This document shows positions 26,101 to 37,197 of a stretch of DNA of 64,000 bases, in pieces (positions within the stretch are counted from its first letter, which is position 1; every line of letters starts with the position of its first letter). The translations under genes were made by a program, and so were the position numbers. The notes under the pieces are model-generated. The model searched no databases. It saw only the letters and a program-made list of their open reading frames with translations, and was not told where the DNA came from. Origin of the DNA: Heterostelium album PN500 (Eukaryota > Evosea > Eumycetozoa > Acytosteliales > Acytosteliaceae); NCBI RefSeq assembly GCF_000004825.1, contig NW_008805070.1:248001-312000 (forward strand). Direction: 5' to 3'.

Positions 26101-27079
26101 CTTGGTTCAATCGATTTGATTGGTAATCCAGTCGGTCTGTTCAGAAACTTTGGTACTGGTGTACAAGATTTCTTTGTTGAACCAGCTCAAGGTCTTGTCA
26201 AATCGCCAGCTGATTTCGGTAAGGGTCTGGCTAAAGGAACCAGCTCACTCGTCAAGAATTCAGTGTACGGTACTTTCAATACCATCTCAAAGATCACCGG
26301 AACCATCGGTACTGGTGTTGCCACACTGTCTTTCGACGACCAGTATCTACAGGATCGTAAAGCACAACAAGCCAAAGAAACCTAAACACATTGGTGAAGG
26401 TCTGGCAATGGGTGGTATCGGTTTCGGAAAGGGATTGTTCCAGGGTATCACAGGTATCGTCACCAAGCCGGTGGAAGGTGCCAAGAAGGACGGTATCGCT
26501 GGATTTGCCAAGGGTTTGGTGCAGGGTGTCGTTGGTGTTGCCGTCAAGCCAACCACCGCCTTCATCGATCTCACCACCAAGGCAACCGAAGGTATCAGAA
26601 ACACTACCAATCTCCAGGATTTCCGTGACCGTCAGAGACCTCCACGTTGCTTCGGCGCGGACAATGTCCTCAGACAGTACGATGCAATCGAATCTGAGGG
26701 TTGGTTCCTCATGAAGACTGCACACAAGGGTAAGCATGCCGGTGACAACTATATCTGGCATCATGCAGTCAACGATGAATGTACAGTTATCATCTCCGAC
26801 CAAAGAATCATCTATACCAAGTCCAAGAAGAACTTCCTACAGAGTTCCTTCTTGTTCCAAATCCCATTCGGTGTCATCAAGGAAGTCAAGCTCGTTCCAA
26901 ACAACGGACTCCTACTCAAACTCAGTCCTCCACAAGATCTCACACTTCTCGAACGTTCCGTTGGAACCAAGACAATTCCAGTGGACGACGATAATATCAA
27001 CATGATATTCAACATGAAATTAGATCATGCACTAAGAATGTATAATGAGAAACTTGGACATCATTATTCACACCTATAA
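17156..27079 (+). CDS. VPS13-family bridge-like lipid transfer protein (one frame break)
   Basis: Five exons: 17156-17674, 17765-18040, 18111-19789, 19860-20196 and 20269-27079, about 3200 residues, the usual VPS13 size. The start MVFEGIVSDVLSRVLGEYV is the chorein domain. Repeating beta-groove (RBG) sequence follows, then the VAB region (for example FFCQYWLVNNTMLPLVVKG), then the ATG2-like C-terminus (DLIGNPVGLFRNFGTGVQDF) with two GFGKGLxxGxxGxxxKP-type units, and a PH-like end starting EGWFLMKTAHKGKH. VPS13 proteins bridge organelles and channel phospholipids at contact sites. At about 26374 the frame slips: AAA stands where AA would keep QQAKKPKHIGEGL in frame. The 230 codons beyond are clean and conserved. 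D. discoideum has several VPS13 paralogues, including tipC; I cannot tell which this is. Confidence 0.92.
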
Positions 27080-27538
27080 ATAAAACAAATATTATTTTTA
27101 AATTAATTAAAAGTAGATTCAATTCAAATATACTAAATGAGATTGATTTGTTAAAAAAACCATATAAAACCATTTATTATAATAAAAGTTAAATTAATAT
27201 TTATTAGCATTATCATTGTAGAAAATTCTATTTAAGGAAAAAAAATTGAATTTGGAAAATGGCTAATCTATACAATAGAAACATTTATAAATATATCTGG
27301 TACTTTGTAGGACAAGTCGAATTTATCGATTGAGTAAAAACTATCTGAGTGACTCTTACTTTTTTTCCTTATATAGAATTTTCTTCAATGAAAATGCTTA
27401 CAGGTAAAATTAATTTAAAAAAAAAAATTTTATCCAAAAAAAAAAAAAGATTCTTTCTTTGATATTATTATATTTTTTTCAATATTCATTGATCTGGTTA
27501 TTTATTTATTATTGTTATTATATTTATAGTTATTAGTT
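27080..27538. other. Intergenic VPS13-TFIP11
   Basis: AT-rich spacer. It contains the VPS13 3' end (an AATAAA overlaps the region just after the stop) and the promoter of the next gene. No gene was recognised. Confidence 0.6.
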
Positions 27539-30207
27539 ATGTATGGATATGACGATGATGAAGATATCGATTCAAAGTTATATGATGAACTGACAACAAC
27601 GAAACAGAAGAAAAAGAGAAAGTTCACAAAGGATGATGCAATCTATGGTGTATTCAATGACGATGATCAAGACGAACAAGAAGAAGAAAACTCATATCAA
27701 TCAATAAAACAAACAATGAAGCATATGTCAACGGGTATTAAATTCGTATCATCTGGTATCTACGATCCAAATGCACAGAAGAAGAATACCAACAGCAATG
27801 CTCAAGATAAGAAAGATGGTGGTGACGACGATGGTTCAAATGACATTGAGAATGAAAAGAAGAAAAAAGAAAAGAAAGAGAAAAAAGAGAAAAAGAAAGA
27901 GAAAGAAAGACAACAGCAACAACAACAACAAAAGAAGAAAATGAAAGGTGGTGCTGGTCAGACAGATTTACAAGATGTAAAGTACACTGGTATCGGTTTG
28001 AAGATGTTACAGAAGATGGGTTACGACGGATCGTCTGGTCTCGGTAAAGATGGTTCCGGTATAGTGGAACCTATCAAGTCGTTTGCAAGACCACAGGGTG
28101 TAGGTCTTTCCTTCATTGAGGAGCACGTCGACGATAGATTTCATGAATCGTCATCTTCATCTGAGGGTGAAGACAACCGTAGTGACAGTGAATCGAGCGA
28201 AGACGATGGAAAAGGATGGAAGAAGAAGAGTAAGACTACTGCTGCCTCTACCAAAGTTAAATATGATTTTGATGAACATATTAAAGATCATAAACATAAA
28301 CAACATCATCATAAACATCACCATAATAAACAACAACATGATAAATCACAACAAAAACAACAACCATCACAGTTAATAGTTGATATGAGAGGACCTACCG
28401 CTATGTTAAAGAGTGGTGCAAGCGAAGCAGCTCTGACTATTGAAGATGGACCTTTGGCACAGTTGAAACACAACGTTAAACTACTCATCAAGATGAAGGA
28501 ATTGGATATTGGAAACAGCGACAATAAACTAAAGTTTGAAAAAGAGAAACTGAAATCATTGACCAGCTCAATACAAAAGATGAAATTAACAATACAATCA
28601 GATGAAGATCGTAAGTTATATTATCTTAACAATACTTTTTAAATATAAATCTTTTAACTAATCTCTAATTCATTACTTACTTTATATTATAATCATAGAA
28701 ATAACAAAGATAAAGAATATATTGCAATTAATAACTAAAGCAAAAGAACAATTGAATGATAATACTTTGGATTTGAACTCTTTATATAAAACATTTAGAA
28801 AGCTACATAGAAATTATAGAAATGAATATCAAAAGTTGAAACTATATAATCTTGAAAATGAATTACTAAGACCTTTGGTATGTATTTTATTTTAAATAGT
28901 AGTTATCATAATTGATATTAACTTACTTACTAACTTATTATTGATTTACAATTGTTATCTTTTATATTTAGCTGGTTAAAGAGATTGATAAATGGGATAT
29001 GGATAGATCACCGAATTACATGTTGGATGAAATGTTGAAATGGAGATCGATATTGGATCCACAGTTCTCTGACAGTCATGCGAGAAATAATAGTGTGGCG
29101 CATATGAATCAAGGATCGGATGTCTATTTCATTCTGATTCGTGACTTGTTCTTACCTAGATTCAAGAGTTATTTGCGTTCAAAGTGGTCGGTCAAAGAAG
29201 ATCCTCATGCAGCAGTTGCGTTGGTTGGTTACTGGAGTGCAGCATTCCCACCAATCATCTTTGAAACACTGTTGGAACACGCTGTTCTTCCTCGATTGAG
29301 ATCGGCAATCACTCAGTGGGATCCAACTGTAGATCCTATTCCAATCGATCGTTGGTTACATCCTTGGATTCCTTTCATTGGCGAACAACTAGAATTGCTC
29401 TATCCACAGATCCGACAGACATTGATGAGTGTCTTGGTACACTGGCAGACAGGCGATGAATCGGCATTGATGTTACTTCGGCCATGGAAAGGTGTTTTCG
29501 AAGGCAATTCGATGGAATCATTGTTGAATAGAGCGATCGTTCCAAAGATGACGGAATCTCTCAAGAACTGGACAATTCCAAAGGTTGGAGAGTCGGTTCC
29601 ACCCACCGACAATCCAATCCAATATCTATTGGAGTGGCGAGAACTCATGTCGATTCCAATGATGATATCGATTCTCAATAAATCGTTCTTCCCACGATGG
29701 ATCAATGGACTTTACAATACACTACAAGCCAAACAGGCAGATGACGATCAACTTCTCGATTGGTATTCCGATTGGAAAGATCAATTCCAATCGATTTGGG
29801 AGCAAACAGAGAAAGATCATTTGAAATTCTATTTCAACCAAGCTTTGGAAATGATTGATAAGGCTGGTCAAGGAGAAGAAATATCGATGCCATCAATACT
29901 GTCCATACCGACAACATCGACCAAACAACAACAACAAAAACAACAACCACCTGTAAATATAACAAAGAAAATAACAGAGAAATTCAACAACGTTGAGAAC
30001 GATATTTCCTTGAAGGAGTTATTGGAGATGTTGGCACAGAATCTTGGACTCTTGTTTATACCATCATCACACACAGACACAGGCCAACAAATCTATAAAT
30101 TTGGAAGTGTATCGATTATATTGGAGAAAGGATTGATTATGTTATACGATAGAAATCATTTAGAGCCAATCAGTGTTGAATCACTTGTAGAAAAGGTTAA
30201 AAAATAA
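27539..30207 (+). CDS. TFIP11/STIP G-patch spliceosome disassembly factor
   Basis: Exons 27539-28610, 28699-28877 and 28972-30207 give about 828 residues, close to the roughly 830-840 of animal TFIP11. An acidic start (MYGYDDDEDIDSKLYDELT) and a Lys/Glu-rich linker precede a G-patch at about residues 147-190 (GLKMLQKMGYDGSSGLGKDG). The middle holds an acidic/His-rich stretch. The C-terminal half is the GCFC-type helical domain (WDMDRSPNYMLDEMLKWRS; HPWIPFIGEQLELLYPQIRQ). TFIP11/Ntr1 binds and activates the DEAH helicase DHX15/Prp43 through its G-patch to release lariat introns in the nucleus. The middle exon has no start codon of its own and is recovered only by splicing. Confidence 0.92.
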
Positions 30208-30311
30208 ATAAAACATATGATATGATCTTATAAGTTCAATGTATATCAAAAACAATAATTATATTTATGTATTTATAATCTCTTTAAATGGATGGATAGT
30301 TTTATTTTAAT

Positions 30312-31751
30312 TTACATTTCCTCTACTTCATCGTCTTGATTCTCTTTGACATCATCATAATCCTTCTCCAAAGCGCTGAGATCTTCACGTGCTTCGGCAA
30401 ATTCACCTTCCTCCATACCTTCACCGACGTACCAGTGCACGAATGCACGCTTGGTGTACATGAGATCGAATTTGTGGTTGATTCTAGAGAATACCTGTGA
30501 GATGGCTGTGGTATTCGATAACATACAGACGGCTCTTTCGACCTTGGCCAAATCACCACCTGGAACGACGGTGGGTGGTTCGTGGTTGATACCACACTTG
30601 AAACCGCATGGTGACCAATCGACAAATGAAATGGTCTTCTTTGTCTTCAAGTCGTTCACTGCCTTTTGAGCATCCTTTGGTACGACGGTACCACGGTACA
30701 TCAAACAGCAAGCCATGTACTTTCCTTCACGTGGATCACACTTGGCCATCATGTTTTGTTGTTCAAAGACGGCGTTGGTGAGTGCACTAACTGAGAATTG
30801 TTCGTGTCCTGCCTTTTCTTTGGTGACGACAGGTGCGTATGAGCAGAGCAAGAAGTGGATTCTTGGGAATGGTACCAAGTTGGTTTGGAACTCGTTAATA
30901 TCGACGTTCAACGATCCATCGAAACGCAAGCTGGAAGTTAGCGAGGAAATGACCTGAGCTACCAAACGATTCAAATTGCTGTAGGATGGACGATCGATAT
31001 TCAAAGAACGGCGACAGATATCGTAGATCGCCTCATTGTCGAGCATAAAGGCGACGTCGGTATGCTCGAGAAGAGCGTGGGTCGATAACACTGAATTGTA
31101 TGGCTCGACAACGGCAGTCGATACCTGTGGCGATGGATAGACACAGAAATCGAGCTTCGACTTCTTACCGTAGTCGTGTGAGAGTTGCTGGAGAAGAAGC
31201 GATCCGAAACCGGAACCGGTACCACCACCGACCGAGTGGAACACCATGAATCCTTGGAGACCATCGCAGTCGTCCACCAACTTTTGGATACGATCCAGTG
31301 TGACTTGGAGATGTTCCTTACCGACAGTGTAGTGACCACGAGCGTAATTGTTGGCGGCATCCTCCTTTCCGGTAATTAGCTGCTCCGGGTGGAACAACGA
31401 ACGGTATGGACCGGTACGCACCTCATCAATGACGGTTGGTTCGAGATCGACAAAGACAGCACGTGGCACCACCTTGTTCTTATTGGAGGATTCACTAAAG
31501 AAAGTACCGAATGAACCACCGGAACTTCTGCTCTTTACTTCATCGGCATGCTTAACGGCTGCTGCACCCTCTGGAATCGTTCCATCACGATTAATACCAT
31601 GTTCCAAACAATAGAGTTCCCAACAGGCATTACCTACTTGAACACCAGCTTGACCAATATGAATACTTAATTGAATTCAATAAAAGTTAATAAACAAATA
31701 ATAGATTACAATAGTACTATTTAGTTAAACTTACCTGATAATTTCACGCAT
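30312..31751 (-). CDS. tubA: Alpha-tubulin
   Basis: A 17-nt first exon (31751-31735, MREII) joins 31665-30312 across a 69-nt intron to give about 456 residues beginning [17 protein letters not shown]. The GTP-binding tubulin signature [10 protein letters not shown], the [12 protein letters not shown] and [18 protein letters not shown] segments and the acidic tail are present. It pairs with beta-tubulin in microtubules. The protein ends in EVEEM, so it has no terminal tyrosine for the detyrosination cycle. The loop that carries acetylated Lys40 elsewhere is changed ([16 protein letters not shown]), with a lysine within one residue of the usual place. A second in-window copy was not seen. Confidence 0.97.
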
Positions 31752-32101
31752 TATTAGCAAAAAATAAAAAACGTCGATTTATTGATGAAAATGATAGTGA
31801 ACTAGCTTGTTTTAAAATTAGATTAGCTTATATTATTATACACAATGAATCTACTTGTTTGATGATGAAACAAATAAATTAATAAATTATAAGTAAAATT
31901 AATTAAATTAAAAAAGATATTGTTGTTCAATTTTGTTTTTTTTTAACTTTTAATTGTGCAAATATTAAAATTAATTTTAAATTTTGTTTACTTGTGAAGT
32001 TCGCGCCTTTTTTTTAGAATTAATAGGGTGTAACTAAATAAATAACTAAATTGTTTGTTAAATTTAATAAATAAAGTTATTTTTATTTTATTTTTTTTTA
32101 T
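31752..32101. other. Intergenic, alpha-tubulin promoter
   Basis: AT-rich 350-bp spacer upstream of the tubulin gene and downstream of the FNIP gene, both on the minus strand. Nothing else was recognised. Confidence 0.55.
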
Positions 32102-34132
32102 TTAACTATCATCATCATCTTCACTTTCTTCTTGTTCGTAATCTGATTGTGATAATCTCTCTATTCTTTTTGTTAGCCAATGAGTTTTCGATTGTTGTAG
32201 AATCTCTTCGTCGTCAATGTCAAACTGTGAGTCATTCGAGAGATCTCCGTTGCTGCTACTGCTTTGATACGGATCCTCTAGAGTACTGATGATAAAGTTA
32301 TCCTCGTTGTTGTAGTTATTATTATTGTTTATGAAACTAAAGTGACGTGATTGTGATCGCAGTAGATACTCACGACGTTCTTCATCGCCAGATTCCATCG
32401 AAACATCATAGTCATAGTCTTCTTCTTCATCTGGTTTATCATCATTTAGTTCTCCTCTATCCTTTAAGAATTTAAAGAAGAAGTTACAGTTATTTATATC
32501 TTTATTATTATTATTATTACTATTATTATGATAATTATTATTATAATGATGCCGCAGTAGTAACTCTGATAAATTTAATAATCCACCTTCCATATGATTC
32601 GTTAATGCCAATATTCTTTTATCATCTAAAATTCTAATTGTTAAACAATCACGTTTTAACATGACCTTTAAATTACTTATATTATTATTATTTCTACTAT
32701 TGTTATTATTGTTATTATTGTTATTATTAATTTGTAATAACTGTTCAAAGTTATTAACTAGAAATCTATATCCAAAACATAGGTTATCTAGTTTACATTT
32801 TTGTTGTAGGCTTGATAGGTCAAGCTTGTGTGTATACTTTGATCCAAGATCCAAGTTGGTAAGTGTAGTTGGTAGTATATCTGCTTTAATAGGTTGAGTA
32901 TATCCATTACCAAGTTTAAGTGATTTCAAACCAGAGGGTAGTGCATCCGGTTCAAAGATTTGATTGAATATTTCGCTTGAGAATTCAAGATACTCTAACG
33001 ATGCCGGAAGTATACCGATATGAAGAGGTTGATTATAATCGTTGCCAATCGATAGTTTTGTCAGACTGCTCGGTAGGGATCCCACTTCAAACTCTCTATT
33101 GTAACTCCAACCCAATGACAGTGTTCTCAGTGACTCTGGTAGTATGCCCGGTGCAAATGGATGGTTGTATCGTCCACCTAGATGCAACTCTGTCAGCGAC
33201 GATGGTAATGTATCTCTAGTGAAAGGATGGATATAATCGTAGGACAACTTCAATACTTGGAGTCCGAGAGGTAGTGAATCCGGTTGTAGAGGTTGGCGGT
33301 AGTGTTCTCCGAGTTGGAGAACGGTCAAACCAATCGGGAGACAAGCAATTGTCAGCGGTTGATTAAACGTTTCACCAAAGTGAATTGTCCTTAACATTGG
33401 TGGAAGCGAGGACGGCTCCAACGGTTGATTGAATTTAAATCCGAAAACAAGTGATTGTAGAGCGGAGGGTAATGAGCCTGGAATCAAAGGTTGATTATAA
33501 TTCTGACCAAATTGAAGGTGTGTAAGTGTCGCCGGAAGAATATCGATATCTATAGGTTGATTGTAGCCATTTCCAAATTTCAGTGATTTCAATGCACCAG
33601 GAAAACAGGAGGGTAGTTTCAGCACCTGATTGAAATGATTTCCAAATGTCAAGTCGATCACACTCACCGGAAACACTCCCGGTACCAACTCTTGATTGAA
33701 CAAACTTCCGAATTGAACATGTGCGAGATTGGTTAATTGGTATCCAAAACATCCGGGTTTCAATTGCGAATTGAAGCGATTACCAAATATCAGAGTCCTT
33801 GTGTTTGGATGATGTAATAGTATGCTGCCTAGTGTTGATAGTTGCTCTGGCGAATCGATTAGCGGTGGTTGTTCTTTCAGTTTCGGATTCAATAGTCTGA
33901 GCGACGTATTGATTGGCGAACGAAAATGGTTGAGTGAGATGCTAGCGTTGTTTGTACCATTGATACTCTTGTAGTAGGCAATCGATTCGCGCATACACTC
34001 GACATTGAAAAACAAATATCGGTCCACATCATAATACCATTGCCGACACACCAAAACAAAACAAATGCGATCCAAATTACTTTCAAGATACGATATTATA
34101 TGCTGAAGTAATAATCTAGATAGTTGAACCAT
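32102..34132 (-). CDS. FNIP-repeat protein with F-box-like N-terminus
   Basis: A single exon, about 676 residues from the ATG at 34132 (a TTG-based extension to 34147 is not needed). The N-terminus (QLSRLLLQHIISYLE, then CFVLVCRQWYYDVDRYLF) is the F-box-like module usual for dictyostelid FNIP proteins. About 15 consecutive 22-residue FNIP units follow (such as FGQNYNQPLIPGSLP and LGNGYTQPIKADILP), forming a solenoid likely to bind other proteins. The C-terminal third is Asn-rich and then acidic (EEDYDYDVSMESGDEE; EEESEDDDDS in part). FNIP proteins are a large dictyostelid expansion with few known functions. Unlike the FNIP copies elsewhere in the window, this one is intact. Confidence 0.9.
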   Translation of the reverse strand: MVQLSRLLLQHIISYLESNLDRICFVLVCRQWYYDVDRYLFFNVECMRESIAYYKSINGTNNASISLNHFRSPINTSLRLLNPKLKEQPPLIDSPEQLSTLGSILLHHPNTRTLIFGNRFNSQLKPGCFGYQLTNLAHVQFGSLFNQELVPGVFPVSVIDLTFGNHFNQVLKLPSCFPGALKSLKFGNGYNQPIDIDILPATLTHLQFGQNYNQPLIPGSLPSALQSLVFGFKFNQPLEPSSLPPMLRTIHFGETFNQPLTIACLPIGLTVLQLGEHYRQPLQPDSLPLGLQVLKLSYDYIHPFTRDTLPSSLTELHLGGRYNHPFAPGILPESLRTLSLGWSYNREFEVGSLPSSLTKLSIGNDYNQPLHIGILPASLEYLEFSSEIFNQIFEPDALPSGLKSLKLGNGYTQPIKADILPTTLTNLDLGSKYTHKLDLSSLQQKCKLDNLCFGYRFLVNNFEQLLQINNNNNNNNNNSRNNNNISNLKVMLKRDCLTIRILDDKRILALTNHMEGGLLNLSELLLRHHYNNNYHNNSNNNNNKDINNCNFFFKFLKDRGELNDDKPDEEEDYDYDVSMESGDEERREYLLRSQSRHFSFINNNNNYNNEDNFIISTLEDPYQSSSSNGDLSNDSQFDIDDEEILQQSKTHWLTKRIERLSQSDYEQEESEDDDDS

Positions 34133-35498
34133 TTGCAAAACAAACAAACAACATTGATAGTACTATCTATTTCAACAACTCTAGCATTGACAGCAACAAC
34201 AAACAATAAAATAAAAATAATAAAATAAAAATAATTACTAGTAGTTGAAGTTGAATTTGGAAGTGGAGGTCTCGAGTGTCTAATCAAAGCAAAGTAGTTG
34301 GTATTGGAATTTGTAGTAATAACTAAGATATATCTAGATTTTGATTGATTGGTTGCACTCACTGATTTGATTTATGTTATTGTTATTTGATATTATGTAA
34401 ACTAAACTTGGTTGAAAAAAATAATGATTGAATAAGATACTAAGCAAAAACGAACCAAACGAATGGAATGAATTTAGATATTTGGTTGGTTGTGGGGTGT
34501 CTATTCTATTCTTTTTTTTGATTCTCGATAAAAATAAACAAGTGATGGAAAATTCATTGGTAAACAACAACCACAATAACAATAACAAAACAAATCTATC
34601 CAAAAGCAAACCTTGAAAATCATTATAATGATCACACCTGCAGAGATTACAATATGACAAAAACATTATATGATATCAGAGAGATTTTTTGATTCTTTGC
34701 ATGTTTGTATTTTGATAAAAAAAAAAAACAACAACAAAAACCGAAAAATTTTCAAAAAGTTGTTTTTTTTTTTTTTCACATTTTGTTTACAATTTGGTTT
34801 TTTAGTTGTTTTGCATCAAATTTCAAGATTTTTATAAGCCTTAGTTTACATCATTGAAACACAATCAATGGTTTTTTCATATCATCAATTCGTTATCGAT
34901 ATAAATTTAAATCTACCCAATAACTAAATCACAATCAACGTGATTTTAAATTTCATCGTTTTCATTGAATCAATGTCAAAAATAAATAAATAAAGTTTGC
35001 CTCAATTCCCAATATCATTGGCATCATACATAAACTAATCTGTAATCGTACATGAAAAAAATCAAAGTAATTTCACATGTAATCTAATCAAAAATAAAAT
35101 AAAAAATAAAAAAAATAAAAAAAATCAAACAAAATACAACTAATTTGAAAATATATAAATAATTATACTAAACAAAGAAATAGATATCTATTATATTTTT
35201 ATATTTATTTATAAACCAATTGGAAAAAATTAAACGGAAACAAAATAAAAAAATAAAATAAAATAAAATTGAGCCTGGTCTGATAAAATTGGACTTCACG
35301 AAATTCATACTTTCATGATCACCTGTGATATAAAATTTTTTTATTTTCTTCATTACCAAATATTCTTTTATTTATTTAAAATCATTATATATAATTTAAT
35401 TTAATTTAATTATATTATATTAGTTAGTTTTTAATAACAACAAAAAACATATCTTTCGAAAGATCATCATCAAAGAAAAGTTTCATTTTTGATTGATA
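34133..35498. other. Intergenic between divergent FNIP and argD genes
   Basis: About 1.4 kb of AT-rich DNA with long A and T runs. Short open frames here have no codon bias or recognisable motif. It holds two divergent promoters. Confidence 0.55.
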
Positions 35499-36851
35499 AT
35501 GTTTAATTTAATTTCTAGAAATGTTTTAAATAAGCAGAGATGTTTTATTAACAATGGTGGATCGATGATATCGCGTAGAACATTCGTCACTAAGAAGGAC
35601 GATATTCTCTCGTTCGACGCTGGCAACGACACTGACAAGTTGATTGAACTTCACAATCGTGTCATTATGAATACGTATGCGCGTGTGCCAGGCATCGTTT
35701 TGTCCCACGGAAAGAATGCAGCGGTTTTCGACCTGAAGGGAACCGAGTATCTCGACATGGGTGCCGGTATCGCTGTGAATGCTCTCGGACACAACGACGC
35801 CGGTCTCGTCAAGACGATCGCTGAGCAATCGGCCAAGCTAATCCACACCTCCAACCTCTATTACAATGCGCCGGCAATCCGTCTGGCACAGCAATTGATT
35901 GGCAACAGCGCGCTCGACAAAGTGTTCTTTGCCAACACCGGAACGGAAGCGAATGAGGGAGCGTTGAAGTTCGCACGTAAACACGGTCTCCAATCGTCGC
36001 CCGATAAATACGAGATCGTTGCTTTCACCCACGGATTCTCTGGTCGTTCGATGGGCGCGCTATCCGTCACCCACAAGTCAAAGTACCGTGAAATCTACGG
36101 TCCATTGGTGCCAGGCATCAAATTCGCCACCTACAACGATATCGAATCGATGCGTGCCGCAATCGGACCAAACACTTGCGGTGTCATCGTGGAGCCGGTA
36201 CAGGGCGAAGGTGGACTGGAAGCCGCCACCCCAGAGTTTATGCAGGCGTTGGCAGAGCAATGCAAGAAGAACAACGCGTTGTTGATCGTCGACGAAGTCC
36301 AATGTGGACTGGGAAGAACCGGTGAGTTGTGGGCACACGAGCGTCTCGGTGTCAAGCCCGACATCATGACGCTGGCCAAGCCACTCGCCGGCGGAATGGC
36401 GATCGGCGCCATTTTGGTGCGCGACCACGTCGCCGGATGCATCAACCCGGGCGACCACGGAACCACTTTCGGAGGTTCGCCACTCGTTACTCAGGCCGGA
36501 CTCTACGTGTTCCAAAAGATCGTGCAGCCGGCGTTCCTCGAGGAGGTGCGCGCCAAGGGCAGACACCTCAAGGCGAGACTCCAAGCGATTGCCGACAGCG
36601 ATGCCGGTCGATCGATCAAAGAGATTCGTACTGTCGGTGGTCTGTTTGTAGGTATCGAATTCGACCACGCCGTCAAGGATCTCGTCAACTTTGCTGTGGC
36701 AGCACCCAATCATGTATTTTTCATTTCCGCCGGTGACAACACACTTCGTCTTTGTCCACCACTCACCATCTCAACCAAAGATCTCGATAGAGCATGTGAT
36801 GTAATCGAAGCATATCTAAAGAAATATAATCAACAATCTAAAAAGCAATAA
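35499..36851 (+). CDS. argD: Acetylornithine aminotransferase, mitochondrial
   Basis: A single exon of about 450 residues from the ATG at 35499. The leader MFNLISRNVLNKQRCFINNG has basic and hydroxylated residues and no acidic ones, as in a mitochondrial targeting peptide. The class III aminotransferase fold is clear: FFANTGTEANEGALKFARK binds the cofactor phosphate, FTHGFSGRSMGALS, VEPVQGEGG, LLIVDEVQCGLGRTGE, and the PLP Schiff-base lysine in TLAKPLAGGMAIGA. The enzyme transfers an amino group from glutamate to N-acetylglutamate semialdehyde in arginine synthesis. Ornithine aminotransferase is the main alternative, but the pattern favours the ArgD group. Coding GC is notably high for this AT-rich genome, consistent with high expression. 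Confidence 0.9.
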   Translation: MFNLISRNVLNKQRCFINNGGSMISRRTFVTKKDDILSFDAGNDTDKLIELHNRVIMNTYARVPGIVLSHGKNAAVFDLKGTEYLDMGAGIAVNALGHNDAGLVKTIAEQSAKLIHTSNLYYNAPAIRLAQQLIGNSALDKVFFANTGTEANEGALKFARKHGLQSSPDKYEIVAFTHGFSGRSMGALSVTHKSKYREIYGPLVPGIKFATYNDIESMRAAIGPNTCGVIVEPVQGEGGLEAATPEFMQALAEQCKKNNALLIVDEVQCGLGRTGELWAHERLGVKPDIMTLAKPLAGGMAIGAILVRDHVAGCINPGDHGTTFGGSPLVTQAGLYVFQKIVQPAFLEEVRAKGRHLKARLQAIADSDAGRSIKEIRTVGGLFVGIEFDHAVKDLVNFAVAAPNHVFFISAGDNTLRLCPPLTISTKDLDRACDVIEAYLKKYNQQSKKQ

Positions 36852-37197
36852 TCGATCAATAACTGATTAACTCCACAAAGGATTATTTACTCGGTTAACC
36901 AAATAAGCTACAACAAGCAATCAGTTCTCATCAATCACAATCATCATAAGTATTTATATAAAAATTAAATTAAATAAATCTAATTTTAAAATAATAATAA
37001 TAATAATAATCATTGTTTATTTGCATCATCATAATCAATCAAAATAAGTGAGTGAGCGGGTGGTGTGAAAAATTTGATCATGATGAAGATCACTTTTTTT
37101 AAATTATTTATTTTTTCATTTAAATTTACATTTATATATATTAAGATTGTTTATTATTAAGAATAATTAATTATATTTATATATATAGAAAAAAAAG
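36852..37197. other. Intergenic argD-acinus
   Basis: AT-rich 350-bp spacer with a TAA/ATA microsatellite near 36980-37010. No gene was recognised. Confidence 0.55.

Noticed and set aside
34096-34666. Two overlapping minus-strand ORFs upstream of the FNIP gene
   Set aside because: The translation is low complexity with no codon preference; more likely promoter or 5' UTR.
36078-36713. 211-codon antisense ORF opposite argD
   Set aside because: The high GC and codon bias of the conserved argD frame create long shadow frames; the translation has no recognisable motif.
35499-36851. GC-rich argD considered as a recent bacterial transfer
   Set aside because: It has a mitochondrial leader, and alpha-tubulin and VPS13 exons show similar C/G-ending codon preference.
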